DNA from: CAZYFH01 sp965249175 | GTDB lineage: Bacteria; Acidobacteriota; Vicinamibacteria; Vicinamibacterales; UBA8438 | Length of the DNA: 64,000 nt | Direction: 5' to 3' | Assembly (NCBI GenBank): GCA_965249175.1 | Contig: OZ252227.1 | Span: 2,914,001 to 2,978,000, forward strand | Shown: one piece after another, positions 8,997 to 17,973 of the stretch | Position numbering within the stretch: position 1 is the first letter of the stretch | Layout of the letters: each line of letters starts with the position of its first letter | Translations under genes and position numbers: made by a program | The notes under the pieces: model-generated | Databases searched by the model: none | What the model was told of the DNA's origin: nothing | The model's input: the letters and a program-made list of their open reading frames with translations, nothing else

Positions 8997-9572
8997 ATGC
9001 CACGATGGACGTTTGAACCGGGACATACCGCCGCGGTGTTCAAGGCACGTCACATGATGGTGACCTGGGTGCGTGGTCACTTTGTGAACATCCACGGCAC
9101 CCTGCAGTTCGACCCAGCGGCGCCCAGTCAATCGACGGTGGACGTCGAAGTCGACATCAGCACGCTGTGGAGCGGTGACCTGCAACGGGACGAGCATCTG
9201 CTGAGCGCCGATTTCTTGGATGCCGCCCAGCATCCCCGGATGGTCTTCAAGAGCACGACGGTCGAGCCGCGCGGCGAATCGGACTACAAGGTCGTCGGAG
9301 ATCTCACGCTGCGGGGCGTGACTCGCGAAGCGACGCTAGACGTCCACTACCTTGGTCAGTGGCCCACACCGTATTGGGAAGATGGCGTTGACAAAGGCCC
9401 GCTGCAACGCGCTGGGTTCGTCGCCACGACCAGCATCAACCGGCACGACTTTGGCGTGAGCTGGCAGGGTGCCATGGACAAGGGCGGGGTCGTCGTGGGG
9501 AACGAGGTCTTCATCACGATCGATGCCGAGGCACTCGTCGAGCGGGATGGTGGGAGCGCCAAAAAAGACTAG
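8997..9572 (+). CDS. YceI-family lipid-binding-like protein
   Basis: 191 residues with the YceI layout: WTFEPGHTAAVFKARHMMVTWVRGHF at the start, then VDVEVDISTLWSGDLQRDEHLLSADFLDA, PRMVFKSTTV, GDLTLRGVTREATLDV and INRHDFGVSW. YceI proteins are lipocalin-like barrels that bind polyprenoid or quinone-like lipids and respond to stress or base. No clear signal peptide is present, so a cytoplasmic location is likely. The ribosome site GGTGGAGG precedes the ATG. It probably forms a unit with the cupin gene. Confidence 0.9.
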   Translation: MPRWTFEPGHTAAVFKARHMMVTWVRGHFVNIHGTLQFDPAAPSQSTVDVEVDISTLWSGDLQRDEHLLSADFLDAAQHPRMVFKSTTVEPRGESDYKVVGDLTLRGVTREATLDVHYLGQWPTPYWEDGVDKGPLQRAGFVATTSINRHDFGVSWQGAMDKGGVVVGNEVFITIDAEALVERDGGSAKKD

Positions 9573-9707
9573 CCGTCCGCCGAACGGTGCTCGGCGTGGG
9601 AGCCGATGGCCGGCGACCGGTAGAATGCGTGAAGAATTGCGTCAGCCGTGTCCCTGCACGTCGAGGCTTTCGACGGTGATCAGTGGACAATGTTCAGGAG
9701 ATAGCAC

Positions 9708-11885
9708 ATGGCACCACACACGTTCTCTCTGAGACGCATCGGGCTCGTGACTGTTGCGGTGCTCGCGGTCTCGTTTGTCGCACTGCGTGCGGGCCAGCCG
9801 TCCGGCGCGGCGGTCCCGATGGATACGGATGACATCGCGGGGGTGGTCACCGGCCCGAACGGTCCGGAGGCCGGCGTCTGGGTGATCGCGGAAACACGGG
9901 ACCTCCCCACCCGGCACATCAAGATCGTCGTGACGGACGATGACGGACGCTACCTCGTTCCCGATCTGCCCCAAGCCGGCTACGACGTGTGGGTACGGGG
10001 CTATGGGCTGGTGGACTCGGAGAAGAGACGGGCCGAGCCGGGCGAGACGCTCGATCTGAAGGCCGTGGCCGCGCCGGACGCGAAGGCCGCCGCGGAGTAC
10101 TACCCGGCCTTGTACTGGTTCGCCCTGCTCCAGATGCCGGCGCCACACGAGTTCCCGGGCACGGGACCGGAGGGGAACGGTATCTCGCCGAACATCGAAA
10201 GCCAGGGTGAGTGGATCCGCTCGGTGGTCAACACAGATGGCTGCACCGGTTGCCATGCGCTGGGCAACCGGGCCACCCGGGAGATCCCCGAGGCCCTCGG
10301 CGACTTCGATTCGCATGTCGCCGCCTGGGAGCGTCGCATCCAGTCCGGGCAAGCGGGCGGGAACATGGAGGCTCGGTTGGCCCAGGTCGGGCGCGGACCC
10401 GCCCTGGCGATGTACGCCGATTGGACCGACCGTATCCAAGCGGGCGAGTACCCGATGGCGCCGCCGCCACGGCCACAAGGCATCGAGCGTAACGTGGTCG
10501 TCAGCTTGTGGGACTGGGCCGACCCTCGCGCGTACATGCACGACCTGATCTCCGCTGACAAGCGCAATCCCACCGTCAACGCAAACGGCCCGGTCTACGG
10601 AGCCGCGGAGAACAGCGTGGATTACGTGCCGGTGGTCGATCCGACCACGCACGTGGCGAGCCGGGTGTCGCTGCGGGTTCGCGACCCGCTCACGCCCACC
10701 ACGGCGTCGACCCTCCCGCTCGCGTCGTCGCCGTATTGGGGCGACGAAGTCATCTGGGACAGCCAAAGCGTCGCGCACAGCTTTGCCATGGATCGTCAGG
10801 CGCGCGTCTGGATCGCGGCCAGGGTGCGTCAGGCTGCGACCCCGGCCTTCTGTCAGGAAGGATCGAGCCATCCGTCCGCTCGGGCGTTCCCACTCGAGCG
10901 CAGTAATCGACAGATGCAGCTGTGGGACCCCGCGACCCGGGAAATGACCACCGTGGACACCTGTTTCGGAACGCACCATTTGAATCTAGACGACGATGAC
11001 ACGATGTGGTTCACGGGAAGCGGCCCGGTGGTGGCCTGGTTCGACACCAAGGTGCTGGACGAGACCGGCGACGAGGCGTTGGCGCAGGGCTGGACGGTGC
11101 AGGTCCTCGACACCAACGGCAACGGCCGCCGAGACGCGTATGTCGAGCCCGGCGAGCCGATGGATCCGACGAAGGACACGCGGATCGAGCGCGGCTATTA
11201 CGGCGTGGCGCCGAGCCCGCTCGACGGATCGATCTGGGGGTCGACACTGGGCATGCCCGGGGGACTCGTCAGGTTCGTGCCCGGCGAGGACCCGGTGAAC
11301 ACGGCGCTGGTGGAGTTCTACGAGGTCCCGTGGGATGACCCGGACGCTCCCGTCCAAGGCTATTCGCCACGCGGCATGGACGTCGACAGCGACGGTGTCG
11401 TCTGGACCGTGTTGTCGAGCGGTCACTTCGCAAGCTTTGACCGCAGCCAATGCGACGGACCGCTCAACGGGCCGACCGCGACGGGCACGCATTGCAGCGA
11501 AGGCTGGACGCTCTATCCGTTCCCGGGACCGAACTACCAGGGTGCGGTTGACTCCGGCAGCGCCGAATCCGCGTACTACAACTTCACCGATCGGTTCAAT
11601 TTACTGGGCGTCGGCGAAAATGTGCCGCTGGCCACCGGCAACCTGTCCGAGGGCGTGCTCGCCCTGGTGGACGGTGAGTTCTACAACTTCCGCGTGCCGT
11701 ATCCGCTGGGGAGCTTCTTCGGCAAGGGTCTGGACGGGCGCATCGACGATCCCGACGCTGGCTGGAAAGGCCGCGCGATCTGGACCACATCGGGCAGCCG
11801 CGCGCCGTTCCACGCGGAAGGCGGCACGGCACAAGTGGCCCCGGTCTTCAAGTTCCAAGTACGGCCGGACCCGCTGGCGCATTAG
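9708..11885 (+). CDS. Exported carboxypeptidase-regulatory-like / cytochrome c-type / Vgb-like propeller fusion
   Basis: 725 residues with an N-terminal membrane or signal segment (about 10-28). Residues 42-118 form a carboxypeptidase-regulatory-like (Ig-type) domain with DDDGRYLVPDLPQAGYDVWVRGYG. A single heme-binding motif CTGCH occurs at 179-183. The remainder has LDDDDTMWFTGSG, SIWGSTLGMPGGLVRF and MDVDSDGVVWTVLSSGHF strands of a virginiamycin-B-lyase/NHL-like propeller. This order is frequent in Acidobacteriota, where the proteins are annotated only as carboxypeptidase regulatory-like. A periplasmic redox or ligand-sensing role is an inference. The SMP-30-like gene follows after 38 bases. 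Confidence 0.75.
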   Translation: MAPHTFSLRRIGLVTVAVLAVSFVALRAGQPSGAAVPMDTDDIAGVVTGPNGPEAGVWVIAETRDLPTRHIKIVVTDDDGRYLVPDLPQAGYDVWVRGYGLVDSEKRRAEPGETLDLKAVAAPDAKAAAEYYPALYWFALLQMPAPHEFPGTGPEGNGISPNIESQGEWIRSVVNTDGCTGCHALGNRATREIPEALGDFDSHVAAWERRIQSGQAGGNMEARLAQVGRGPALAMYADWTDRIQAGEYPMAPPPRPQGIERNVVVSLWDWADPRAYMHDLISADKRNPTVNANGPVYGAAENSVDYVPVVDPTTHVASRVSLRVRDPLTPTTASTLPLASSPYWGDEVIWDSQSVAHSFAMDRQARVWIAARVRQAATPAFCQEGSSHPSARAFPLERSNRQMQLWDPATREMTTVDTCFGTHHLNLDDDDTMWFTGSGPVVAWFDTKVLDETGDEALAQGWTVQVLDTNGNGRRDAYVEPGEPMDPTKDTRIERGYYGVAPSPLDGSIWGSTLGMPGGLVRFVPGEDPVNTALVEFYEVPWDDPDAPVQGYSPRGMDVDSDGVVWTVLSSGHFASFDRSQCDGPLNGPTATGTHCSEGWTLYPFPGPNYQGAVDSGSAESAYYNFTDRFNLLGVGENVPLATGNLSEGVLALVDGEFYNFRVPYPLGSFFGKGLDGRIDDPDAGWKGRAIWTTSGSRAPFHAEGGTAQVAPVFKFQVRPDPLAH

Positions 11886-11923
11886 CGGCGGCGCACACGG
11901 CAGGTGCAGGTGGGAGGAAAGCG

Positions 11924-12931
11924 ATGACGTTGACGCGAGTGTTGTGCCTGGCTGGTGTCGGTGGGTTGATGCTGGCCGCCCCGAGCGCGGCGCAGTGCCC
12001 GCCGGATGGAGACATCCGGTTCGTATGCGGGCCGGTGAGCCCGGAGGATCTGGTGCAGGTGCCCGACGCACCCTGGGTACTCGCGGCCGGCATGGAGGAC
12101 GACGGCTATCTCTATGCGATTGACACCCGCACCCATGTCTCGACGGTGCTCTTTCCGACCGCCACCTACGGATCGCGGCCCGATGCCATCTTTCGAGAGT
12201 GCGCTCAACCCATCACCGAGGGGTTTCGGCCACACGGCTTGAGCCTGCGTCCTGGAACGAACGACCGGCACACGCTCTATGTGGTGCGGCACGGCGCGCG
12301 CGAGGCGATCGAGGTGTTCGACGTTGACGTTCAGGACGGGTCGCCGTCGGTGACCTGGCGCGGGTGCGCCCCAGCGCCCTTGGGGGTCACGTTCAACTCG
12401 GTGACGGCGCTGCCAGGCGGCGGCTTTGCGGCGACACACTTCAACCAGCCGGTCGGCGAGCTCTGGGAGTGGCAGCCCGATGACGGATGGACCGAGGTGC
12501 CCGGCAGCAAGTGGAATGGTCCAAACGGACTCGTCTCGTCGCCGGACGGTCGTTGGTTCTATATCGGCGGATGGGGGACCAACTCGTTGGTCCGGCTCTC
12601 TCGCGGCCAGACACCGGTGCAGCGGGACACGGTCGACGTCGGGTTTCACATCGACAACGTGCGCTGGGCGCCCGACGGCTCATTGCTGGCGGCCGGCCAC
12701 ATCTGGGACGACGACGCCGCGGTCGCACGGTGTGTCGGCAGCCAAGAATGTGACGGCGTGACCTCGCGAGTGGCGAAAGTCGACCCTGAGCGGCTGACCG
12801 CCGAGGAGATTGTCCGGTATCCGTCGAACGAGCACTTTCTCATCGGCACCGTGGGGCTCCAGGTAGGCGACGAAATCTGGCTTGGCGGCATCGCGGGCGC
12901 GGACCGCATCGTCCGGTTCCCCGCGCCGTAG
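11924..12931 (+). CDS. SMP-30/gluconolactonase-like (PON-like) propeller, exported
   Basis: 335 residues from the ATG at 11924, preceded by GGGAGGAAAGCG. A signal peptide ends near AAPSAAQ|C. The propeller shows RPHGLSLRPG, NSVTALPGGGFAATHFNQP, NGPNGLVSSPDGRWFYIGGWGTN and HIDNVRWAPDGSLLAAGH strands, which match the calcium-binding Asn/Asp positions of SMP-30/paraoxonase lactonases. The likely reaction is lactone or aryl-ester hydrolysis in the periplasm; the substrate is unknown. It is probably cotranscribed with the preceding heme/propeller gene. Confidence 0.75.
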   Translation: MTLTRVLCLAGVGGLMLAAPSAAQCPPDGDIRFVCGPVSPEDLVQVPDAPWVLAAGMEDDGYLYAIDTRTHVSTVLFPTATYGSRPDAIFRECAQPITEGFRPHGLSLRPGTNDRHTLYVVRHGAREAIEVFDVDVQDGSPSVTWRGCAPAPLGVTFNSVTALPGGGFAATHFNQPVGELWEWQPDDGWTEVPGSKWNGPNGLVSSPDGRWFYIGGWGTNSLVRLSRGQTPVQRDTVDVGFHIDNVRWAPDGSLLAAGHIWDDDAAVARCVGSQECDGVTSRVAKVDPERLTAEEIVRYPSNEHFLIGTVGLQVGDEIWLGGIAGADRIVRFPAP

Positions 12932-13153
12932 TGCGACATCTGTGATGTCCGCCGGCTCTGGGAGTTCTGCGTAGTCGACGTCCTGGTCACATCCGCCGGT
13001 CCGCTCGCCGGGATCGAACTGGGGTGTCAGGTTCGGGCGAGACTGACCACCTCGCCGCTGGTGTAAAAGTCTGGCGTCGGATTCGTTCGAAGCGCGCGGA
13101 GGAGGAAGCCATGCTCGTCCAGTACCTGGAATTCGTGACTCCGGACGTGGATG

Positions 13154-13423
13154 ATACTCGTAGTCCTTGTCGTCCCACGTGTCTTGTCGCTCGGTCGTCG
13201 GCGGGGGATCCGGGTCGGCCTGCTCGACCTGGGCGGCCGCGTCGGTCTGTGACTGCTCTTCGGCTGGCACGTCCTCCAACAGCGGGTTCTCGACCACTTC
13301 CTGGTTCAGCATGTCGACGAGCTCGAGGGTCGTCATCGGCAGCAGCTTGATCGCCTGCTGCAACGAGGGGGTGAGGATGAGCTTGTGGCTGAGCGTGAGC
13401 TGGAGTTTGTGCCGAAGGTCCAT
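13154..13423 (-). pseudogene. rpoN: rpoN (sigma-54) N-terminal fragment
   Basis: About 90 codons from the ATG at 13423 match region I and the start of region II of sigma-54: LTLSHKLILTPSLQQAIKLLP, then LELVDMLNQEVVENPLLED, an acidic linker and DDKDYEY. After that the similarity stops: the core-binding region, the HTH and the RpoN box are missing. At 13152 another frame continues as HEFQVLDEHGFLLRALRTNP to a stop at 13027, which looks like the end of an unrelated gene joined by a deletion. It lies 18 bases after the radical SAM gene on the same strand. A full rpoN must be elsewhere if sigma-54 is used. Confidence 0.75.
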
Positions 13424-13441
13424 CGCGAGCACCCATCATAC

Positions 13442-15061
13442 CTACCCAGCGGGCACGACCGGCTCATCTTCGCGGGACGCGGAGCGACGCGCGGAATCTA
13501 TAAGAGGCTGACGACCGCCAGTCGCCGTCCCTGGTCCTACACCCCGCGTGTTCATTCCGTCGGGCACCTGAAGCTTAGGCATCGGCGGGGCCGCAAACAA
13601 CCGCTGGAGGGGCGCGGCCATCCACCGCGCCCACCGGGACGCGCGGGAGACCCGGGCGCTGTCGGTGGCGATCCCCGTGTTGGCATACATCTGCTGGTAC
13701 AGCTTCGAGATCAGGACGAACATCAGGCGCTCTCGCACCGTGCCGACGATGCGCGAGCGCCGCCAGATCGCGCTGAGGCGGTAGAAGTGATCCCAGGCGT
13801 GCTGTGTGCGGCGTCGCACCTCGTCGGCAGACATGACCGGGTGGTGCATATAGACCTTCGGCCGAGCCGCCGGTGGGATGAGCCAGTAGCGCGTCAGGGG
13901 GACGCCGTCCACGGTCGGGGCGTCGTTCGCCATCTCCGCCTCCCAGCGCGTGAAGTCGACGGTGCCCGGTAGCGGGGTAATCATGACGAATTGGGCGAAC
14001 GCCACCTCGGCTCGGTCCGCGAGCGCCGCGGTCGCGGCGAAGGTGTCGGGCCGGTCGCTCGGCAAGCCGAAAATGAACGACCCGAGGACCTGCACCCCGC
14101 CGCGGCGGAACTGCTGCAGCCGGGCGACCAGTTGGTCCCCGGAGACGTTGAAGTCCTTGTAGATATCCCTCAGGCCCTCGGCCGTGACCGATTCAACGCC
14201 GACCAGTGCGCCGCGGATTCGGGCCTGCCGCATCGCCTGGAGAAACGCGGGGTCTTCGGCGGCCTCCATGGTGATCTGGGTGTAAAAGATCAGGTCCTTC
14301 GGCAACCGCGCGAGGGTGGCCATCAATTCGAAGCGTTCGGCCCGAATCGCCTCGAGCTCGCGGAGCCGCTGGGGGTCCGTGCGACGAGCGGCGACGGCCA
14401 GATCCTCGAGCGTGACCGGATAGAAGTTGTCGTCCGCCAGCGCGATGACGCGGAACCCCATCCGGCGGAGCTCGACGATCTCCTGGACCACCACGTCGAC
14501 GGCACGCTGGCGTGGCTCCTGGCCATCCGTGCGCCACACCGAGCAGAACGAGCAGTGCTTCGGACAGCCGCGTACAGTCTGCACCGAGGCCCACAGGTAG
14601 CGATCGCGCGGCAGGAGGTCCCACCGGGCCGGACGGAGCGCCGTCGCATCAACGCGCCCCCCTTCGTAGACCCGCTGTAGCCCCCCCGTGGCACACGCAC
14701 CCAGCACGACGGCCCAGGCGGCGTCCCCGTCGCCTTTGACGACGGCGTGCGCGCCGCCGCGCGCGAACGCTTCCTCGGGATAGAGCGTGGCGTGGATACC
14801 GCCGTAGACGACCTGGGCTCCGCGCGCGCGCGCCAGCCGGCCCACGTGGTAGCCGCGCAGGGCGTTGGCCGTGTGAATGCCGATGCCGACGACATCGCCT
14901 GGGCCGAGCTGGGTGGGATCAAACGGCTCGAGCGTTTCGTCCGTCAGAATCGGGTCGCCCCAGGTCGGCGGTGTCGCGGCCGCCAACACGTACAACCAGC
15001 GCGGCGTGATGATCGCGACGCCGAACGAGACATCACTGGGATTGACGAGATGGATGCGCAC
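13442..15061 (-). CDS. Radical SAM protein with N-terminal B12-binding-like domain
   Basis: 539 residues from the GTG at 15061, chosen because GGAGG lies seven bases before it. Residues 1-130 look like a cobalamin-binding (Rossmann) domain of the BchE/B12-radical-SAM class (GDVVGIGIHTANALRG, VVYGGIHATLYPEEA), although the usual DxHxxG is not seen. The radical SAM cluster motif is CPKHCSFC (Cys166, 170, 173), followed by ADDNFYPVTLED and ITMEAAEDPAFLQAMRQARIRG. A C-terminal 150-residue extension has no clear domain. Such proteins carry out methylations or rearrangements in lipid, cofactor or natural-product pathways; no partner gene indicates which. Confidence 0.85.
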   Translation of the reverse strand: MRIHLVNPSDVSFGVAIITPRWLYVLAAATPPTWGDPILTDETLEPFDPTQLGPGDVVGIGIHTANALRGYHVGRLARARGAQVVYGGIHATLYPEEAFARGGAHAVVKGDGDAAWAVVLGACATGGLQRVYEGGRVDATALRPARWDLLPRDRYLWASVQTVRGCPKHCSFCSVWRTDGQEPRQRAVDVVVQEIVELRRMGFRVIALADDNFYPVTLEDLAVAARRTDPQRLRELEAIRAERFELMATLARLPKDLIFYTQITMEAAEDPAFLQAMRQARIRGALVGVESVTAEGLRDIYKDFNVSGDQLVARLQQFRRGGVQVLGSFIFGLPSDRPDTFAATAALADRAEVAFAQFVMITPLPGTVDFTRWEAEMANDAPTVDGVPLTRYWLIPPAARPKVYMHHPVMSADEVRRRTQHAWDHFYRLSAIWRRSRIVGTVRERLMFVLISKLYQQMYANTGIATDSARVSRASRWARWMAAPLQRLFAAPPMPKLQVPDGMNTRGVGPGTATGGRQPLIDSARRSASREDEPVVPAG

Positions 15062-15297
15062 CGCGACACCTCCGGACCGGACGTACGGGAATGCGGGAGT
15101 CGAACGCCGCTGTCGCGCCCCGTCGTCGATGCCTGGGGGGCCGCAAGGCGTCCTCACCGTAGCCCAGATCTCCAGGCTGCCAACATGATCGTGGGCTCAT
15201 GCGCCTACGACGCTCACTCCGTCCCTGACACACCATACACTTGAGGACGCCTGGCCGGGGGGGGGGCTGCGGGATGACACGCCCGGCAGCGGCACGC

Positions 15298-15982
15298 TAC
15301 ACAGCGACTTGGTCGACCCATTGCCTCCACTCGGTCTGTGAGGCCGGTTCCGAGTCCCCCAGGGTGAGGCCGCACGCGAGACCCCTCCGGTAGCGGTCTG
15401 CCACGCGAGACGGCCTCGCACCGTCTGCGTGAGCGGCGCGAGCCTAATCGTCACACACGGTGGGCCGCGGTCCGTCGCCCCTGCCGCGATGGCGATCCGA
15501 AAGCCTCCATAACTCACGTCCGTCAGGGTCGCCTGCGTGCCGTCCACGGCAATCTGTACACCGCTGCGGAGGGCCGCGCGCGGCCATCGACGCCGTTCGT
15601 CCCCGCGTTGCTGGCGGAGTTGGTCCGTCACGGCCTGGAGCAATCGCTGCGGCTTGACCGGGTGCATCAAGTAGAGGGCGTCGAGCCGGCTCGCGTCGAC
15701 GGCCAGTTCTTGGCGAAATTGAGTGTCGACCATCACCGACCGCCGATCGGAGAGGTATCTCTGCAGGACGAGGTCCACCCCAAGGCCCGCGCCCACGCGC
15801 ACGTCGGTGATGAGCAGATCCGGCGGCCGGTCCGCAGTCGCGGCGCGCGCGTCCGTAACCGAGGTCGCGCTTGCGCAGGCATAGCCCGCCTGGCTGAGCA
15901 CGGTCACCGTACGCGCGAGCCGCGCTGGGTCAGCATCAACGACCAGCAGGGTGCAACCTGCGTGCTCGCTGGTCACCGACAT
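15298..15982 (-). pseudogene. Response regulator receiver + PilZ domain protein, frameshifted near its end
   Basis: The receiver domain has LLVVDADPA (acidic pocket), LLITDVRVG with the phospho-acceptor Asp60, and a HPVKP lysine. A PilZ-type domain begins at RRRWPRAALR and has TLTDVSYGGFRI. In the uninterrupted frame the protein changes character after ATGGV and runs to 15197. The +1 frame from about 15385 (a run of four) gives GLACGLTLGDSEPASQTEWRQWVDQVAV with a stop at 15300-15298, a natural PilZ ending. A one-base indel, real or from sequencing, is therefore likely. PilZ binds c-di-GMP, so a signalling role is expected. Confidence 0.7.
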
Positions 15983-16009
15983 CGATGGTGGTCCTCCGAA
16001 GGCCTACGT

Positions 16010-16271
16010 GCGATCCGTTCCTTGAGCGTCTCCCCCTCGTAGTGCGCCATCGCGAGGTAGAGCTGGCCGTCAGCGGTCTCGTTGATCTCGTGGATATTGC
16101 AGATGTTCGGGTGGTCGAGGGCCGAGGCGGCTTGGGCTTCTTGCTGGAACCGCTGCTTGGCGGTGGAGTCTCGGGTCGGGTCGGGCGGCCGGAGCTTGAT
16201 GGCGACCTGGCGCTTCAGCCGAGGATCCTGAACCAGGTAGACAACGCCCATCCCGCCCTGGCCGAGCTGGG
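16010..16271 (-). pseudogene. Ser/Thr protein kinase N-lobe fragment
   Basis: Reading leftwards from 16271: LGQGGMGVVYLVQDPRLKRQVAIKL (glycine-rich loop and VAIK lysine), then FQQEAQAASALDHPNICNIHEI (alphaC Glu) and GETLKERIAR. This is the first 90 residues of a PknB-type kinase domain. The 5' end is cut by the left end of IS-A copy 1 at 16272, and the 3' end stops before the catalytic loop, next to the response-regulator gene. It cannot be a functional kinase. Confidence 0.8.
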
Positions 16272-17700
16272 GAGGGTGAGCTAATCTTAGTTGAAAATTG
16301 AAACGGCTCCAGACCCTGTGGTGTGATGACGTTGCAAAAGACGGACATCACCCCACGAGAGAGAGGAGCCACGATGAGTGGCCTACGTGCTGTCAGGAAG
16401 CGCAAGAAAGTTCGCAAGCTGGGCTCGGTCAACATCATTCACCGCGAGGCCTACGCGGATCTGGAGCTGGACGCGAAGGTGGAGCTGATCCGCTCGCTGG
16501 TGCCCCTGGGCCTGATGCATGTGCAGGAGTTGCTCGACCAGGAGGTGACGGCGCTGGCGAGCGAGCGCTACGTCCGGAAGGACGCGTCGGTCGGTGGACG
16601 CCGTCACGGCAGTAACCCTGGGACGGTGGGGCTCGCAGGGCAGCGCGTGCCGATTCGCGTGCCCCGGATTCGTCGCCTCGCGGGGAGCGAGATTCCGCTG
16701 CGGTCGTATGCGGCGTTGCATGACGACCGCGAGGTGGACGACGCGCTGCTGCGACGGGTGCTCTACGGGATCTCGTGCCGCAACTACGCGGCGGCCGCGG
16801 CGGCGATTCCCGGGGCGATCGGGCTGTCGAGTTCGACGGTGTCCCGGGGGTTCATCCAGGCCAGCGCGGCGCAGCTACGGGCGTTCCAGGAGCGGGACCT
16901 ATCCGATGAGGACGTGGTGGCCGTGTTCCTGGACGGCAAGACGTTCGCTGACGCGACGATGGTCATCGCGCTAGGCATCACGCTGTCTGGGGAGAAACGC
17001 TTCCTGGGCTTCGTCGAAACGGACACGGAGAACGCGACGGTGCTCACACCGTTCCTGCGGTCGTTGGTCGAGCGGGGCCTCGACCTCTCCCAGGGTGTGC
17101 TGGTCATCCTCGATGGCGGCAAGGGGCTCCGCACGGCCGTCCGGAAGGCCTTCCGGGGCCGGGCCCTGGTCCAACGGTGCCAGTGGCACAAGCGCGAGAA
17201 CGTGGTGAGCTACCTGGCCAAGCACGAGCAGGCGGTGTGGCGTCAGCGTCTCCAGCGAGCGTACAACCGGCCGGACTACGACGAGGCCCTCGGTGCGCTC
17301 GAGACGCTCCACGGCGAGTTGGACGAGCGGAACCAGTCGGCGGCTGACAGCTTGGCGGAAGGTCTGGACGAAACCCTGACGTTACATCGATTGGGCGTGT
17401 ACGGAGTGCTGGGCCGGTCGCTGAAGACGACGAACTGTCTGGAGTCGGTCAATGCGCTGGTCGAGGAACGCTGCGCGAAGGTAGATCACTGGCAGAGCTC
17501 GAGCCAACGCCACCGCTGGCTGGCGACCGCCCTCCTGGACATCGAACCGCGCCTACGAAGGGTGAGGGGCTACCGCCACCTTCCCACGCTTCGGGCCGCA
17601 TTGAAGCGAGAACTGAAGATCGACACGACGACGTCGAAGAAGCAGGCCGCGTAAGCCATCGGGAGCCGTGGAGAGTTTCAACTAAGAATGGGCTTGACTC
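16272..17700 (+). mobile_element. IS256-family element IS-A, copy 1 (1429 bp), no target duplication
   Basis: The ends are GAGGGTGAGCTAATCTTAG on the left and, inverted, GAGTCAAGCCCATTCTTAG on the right; these boundaries are fixed by target duplications around copies 2, 3 and 5. The flanking octamers differ (gagctggg on the left, cgcgtgtc on the right), so this copy is not a simple insertion. It separates a kinase fragment from a headless IS3 orfA, which suggests recombination between IS-A copies or an adjacent deletion. Confidence 0.9.
16374..17654 (+). CDS. IS256-family transposase (IS-A copy 1)
   Basis: 426 residues from the ATG at 16374 with GAGAGGAG just upstream. It is a Mutator/IS256-type DDE transposase: VAVFLDGKTFADA (first Asp), VLVILDGGKGLRTA (second Asp), the CQWHKRENVV element and NCLESVNALVEE (Glu), with an alpha-helical insert between the second Asp and the Glu. 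The frame is intact, so this copy can supply transposase to the other IS-A copies in the window. Confidence 0.95.
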   Translation: MSGLRAVRKRKKVRKLGSVNIIHREAYADLELDAKVELIRSLVPLGLMHVQELLDQEVTALASERYVRKDASVGGRRHGSNPGTVGLAGQRVPIRVPRIRRLAGSEIPLRSYAALHDDREVDDALLRRVLYGISCRNYAAAAAAIPGAIGLSSSTVSRGFIQASAAQLRAFQERDLSDEDVVAVFLDGKTFADATMVIALGITLSGEKRFLGFVETDTENATVLTPFLRSLVERGLDLSQGVLVILDGGKGLRTAVRKAFRGRALVQRCQWHKRENVVSYLAKHEQAVWRQRLQRAYNRPDYDEALGALETLHGELDERNQSAADSLAEGLDETLTLHRLGVYGVLGRSLKTTNCLESVNALVEERCAKVDHWQSSSQRHRWLATALLDIEPRLRRVRGYRHLPTLRAALKRELKIDTTTSKKQAA

Positions 17701-17973
17701 CGCGTGTCAGCGCGCCGGCGAGCTCGGGACCCTTCTGCGCAAGGAAGGACTCTATTCCTCCCACCTGGTGACGTGGCGCCGCCAGCGCGTGGATGCAAGA
17801 AGCGGGGTCGAAAAGCCAAGGCCGTCGATCCGCGGGTCAAGCGGCTGGAGCACGAGAACCGACGCCTAACGCGGCGGCTGCAGAAGGCCGAAGCGCTGCT
17901 TGACTTCCCAAAAAAAGTCTCCGAACTCCTGCAGATCCCCCTGACACCGTTACCGAGCGACGAGGACGATTGA
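17701..17973 (+). pseudogene. IS3-family OrfA remnant
   Basis: The first codons read ELGTLLRKEGLYSSHLVTWRRQR in one frame, then the neighbouring frame gives KKRGRKAKAVDPRVKRLEHENRRLTRRLQKAEALL, the leucine-zipper end of an IS3 OrfA. The N-terminal HTH is lost at the IS-A copy 1 junction and a frameshift lies near 17800. The stop (17971-17973) overlaps the OrfB start. Confidence 0.75.

Noticed and set aside
12935..12949. GACATC-TGT-GATGTC hairpin after the SMP-30 gene as terminator
   Set aside because: Six-base stem without a U-tract; too weak to call.
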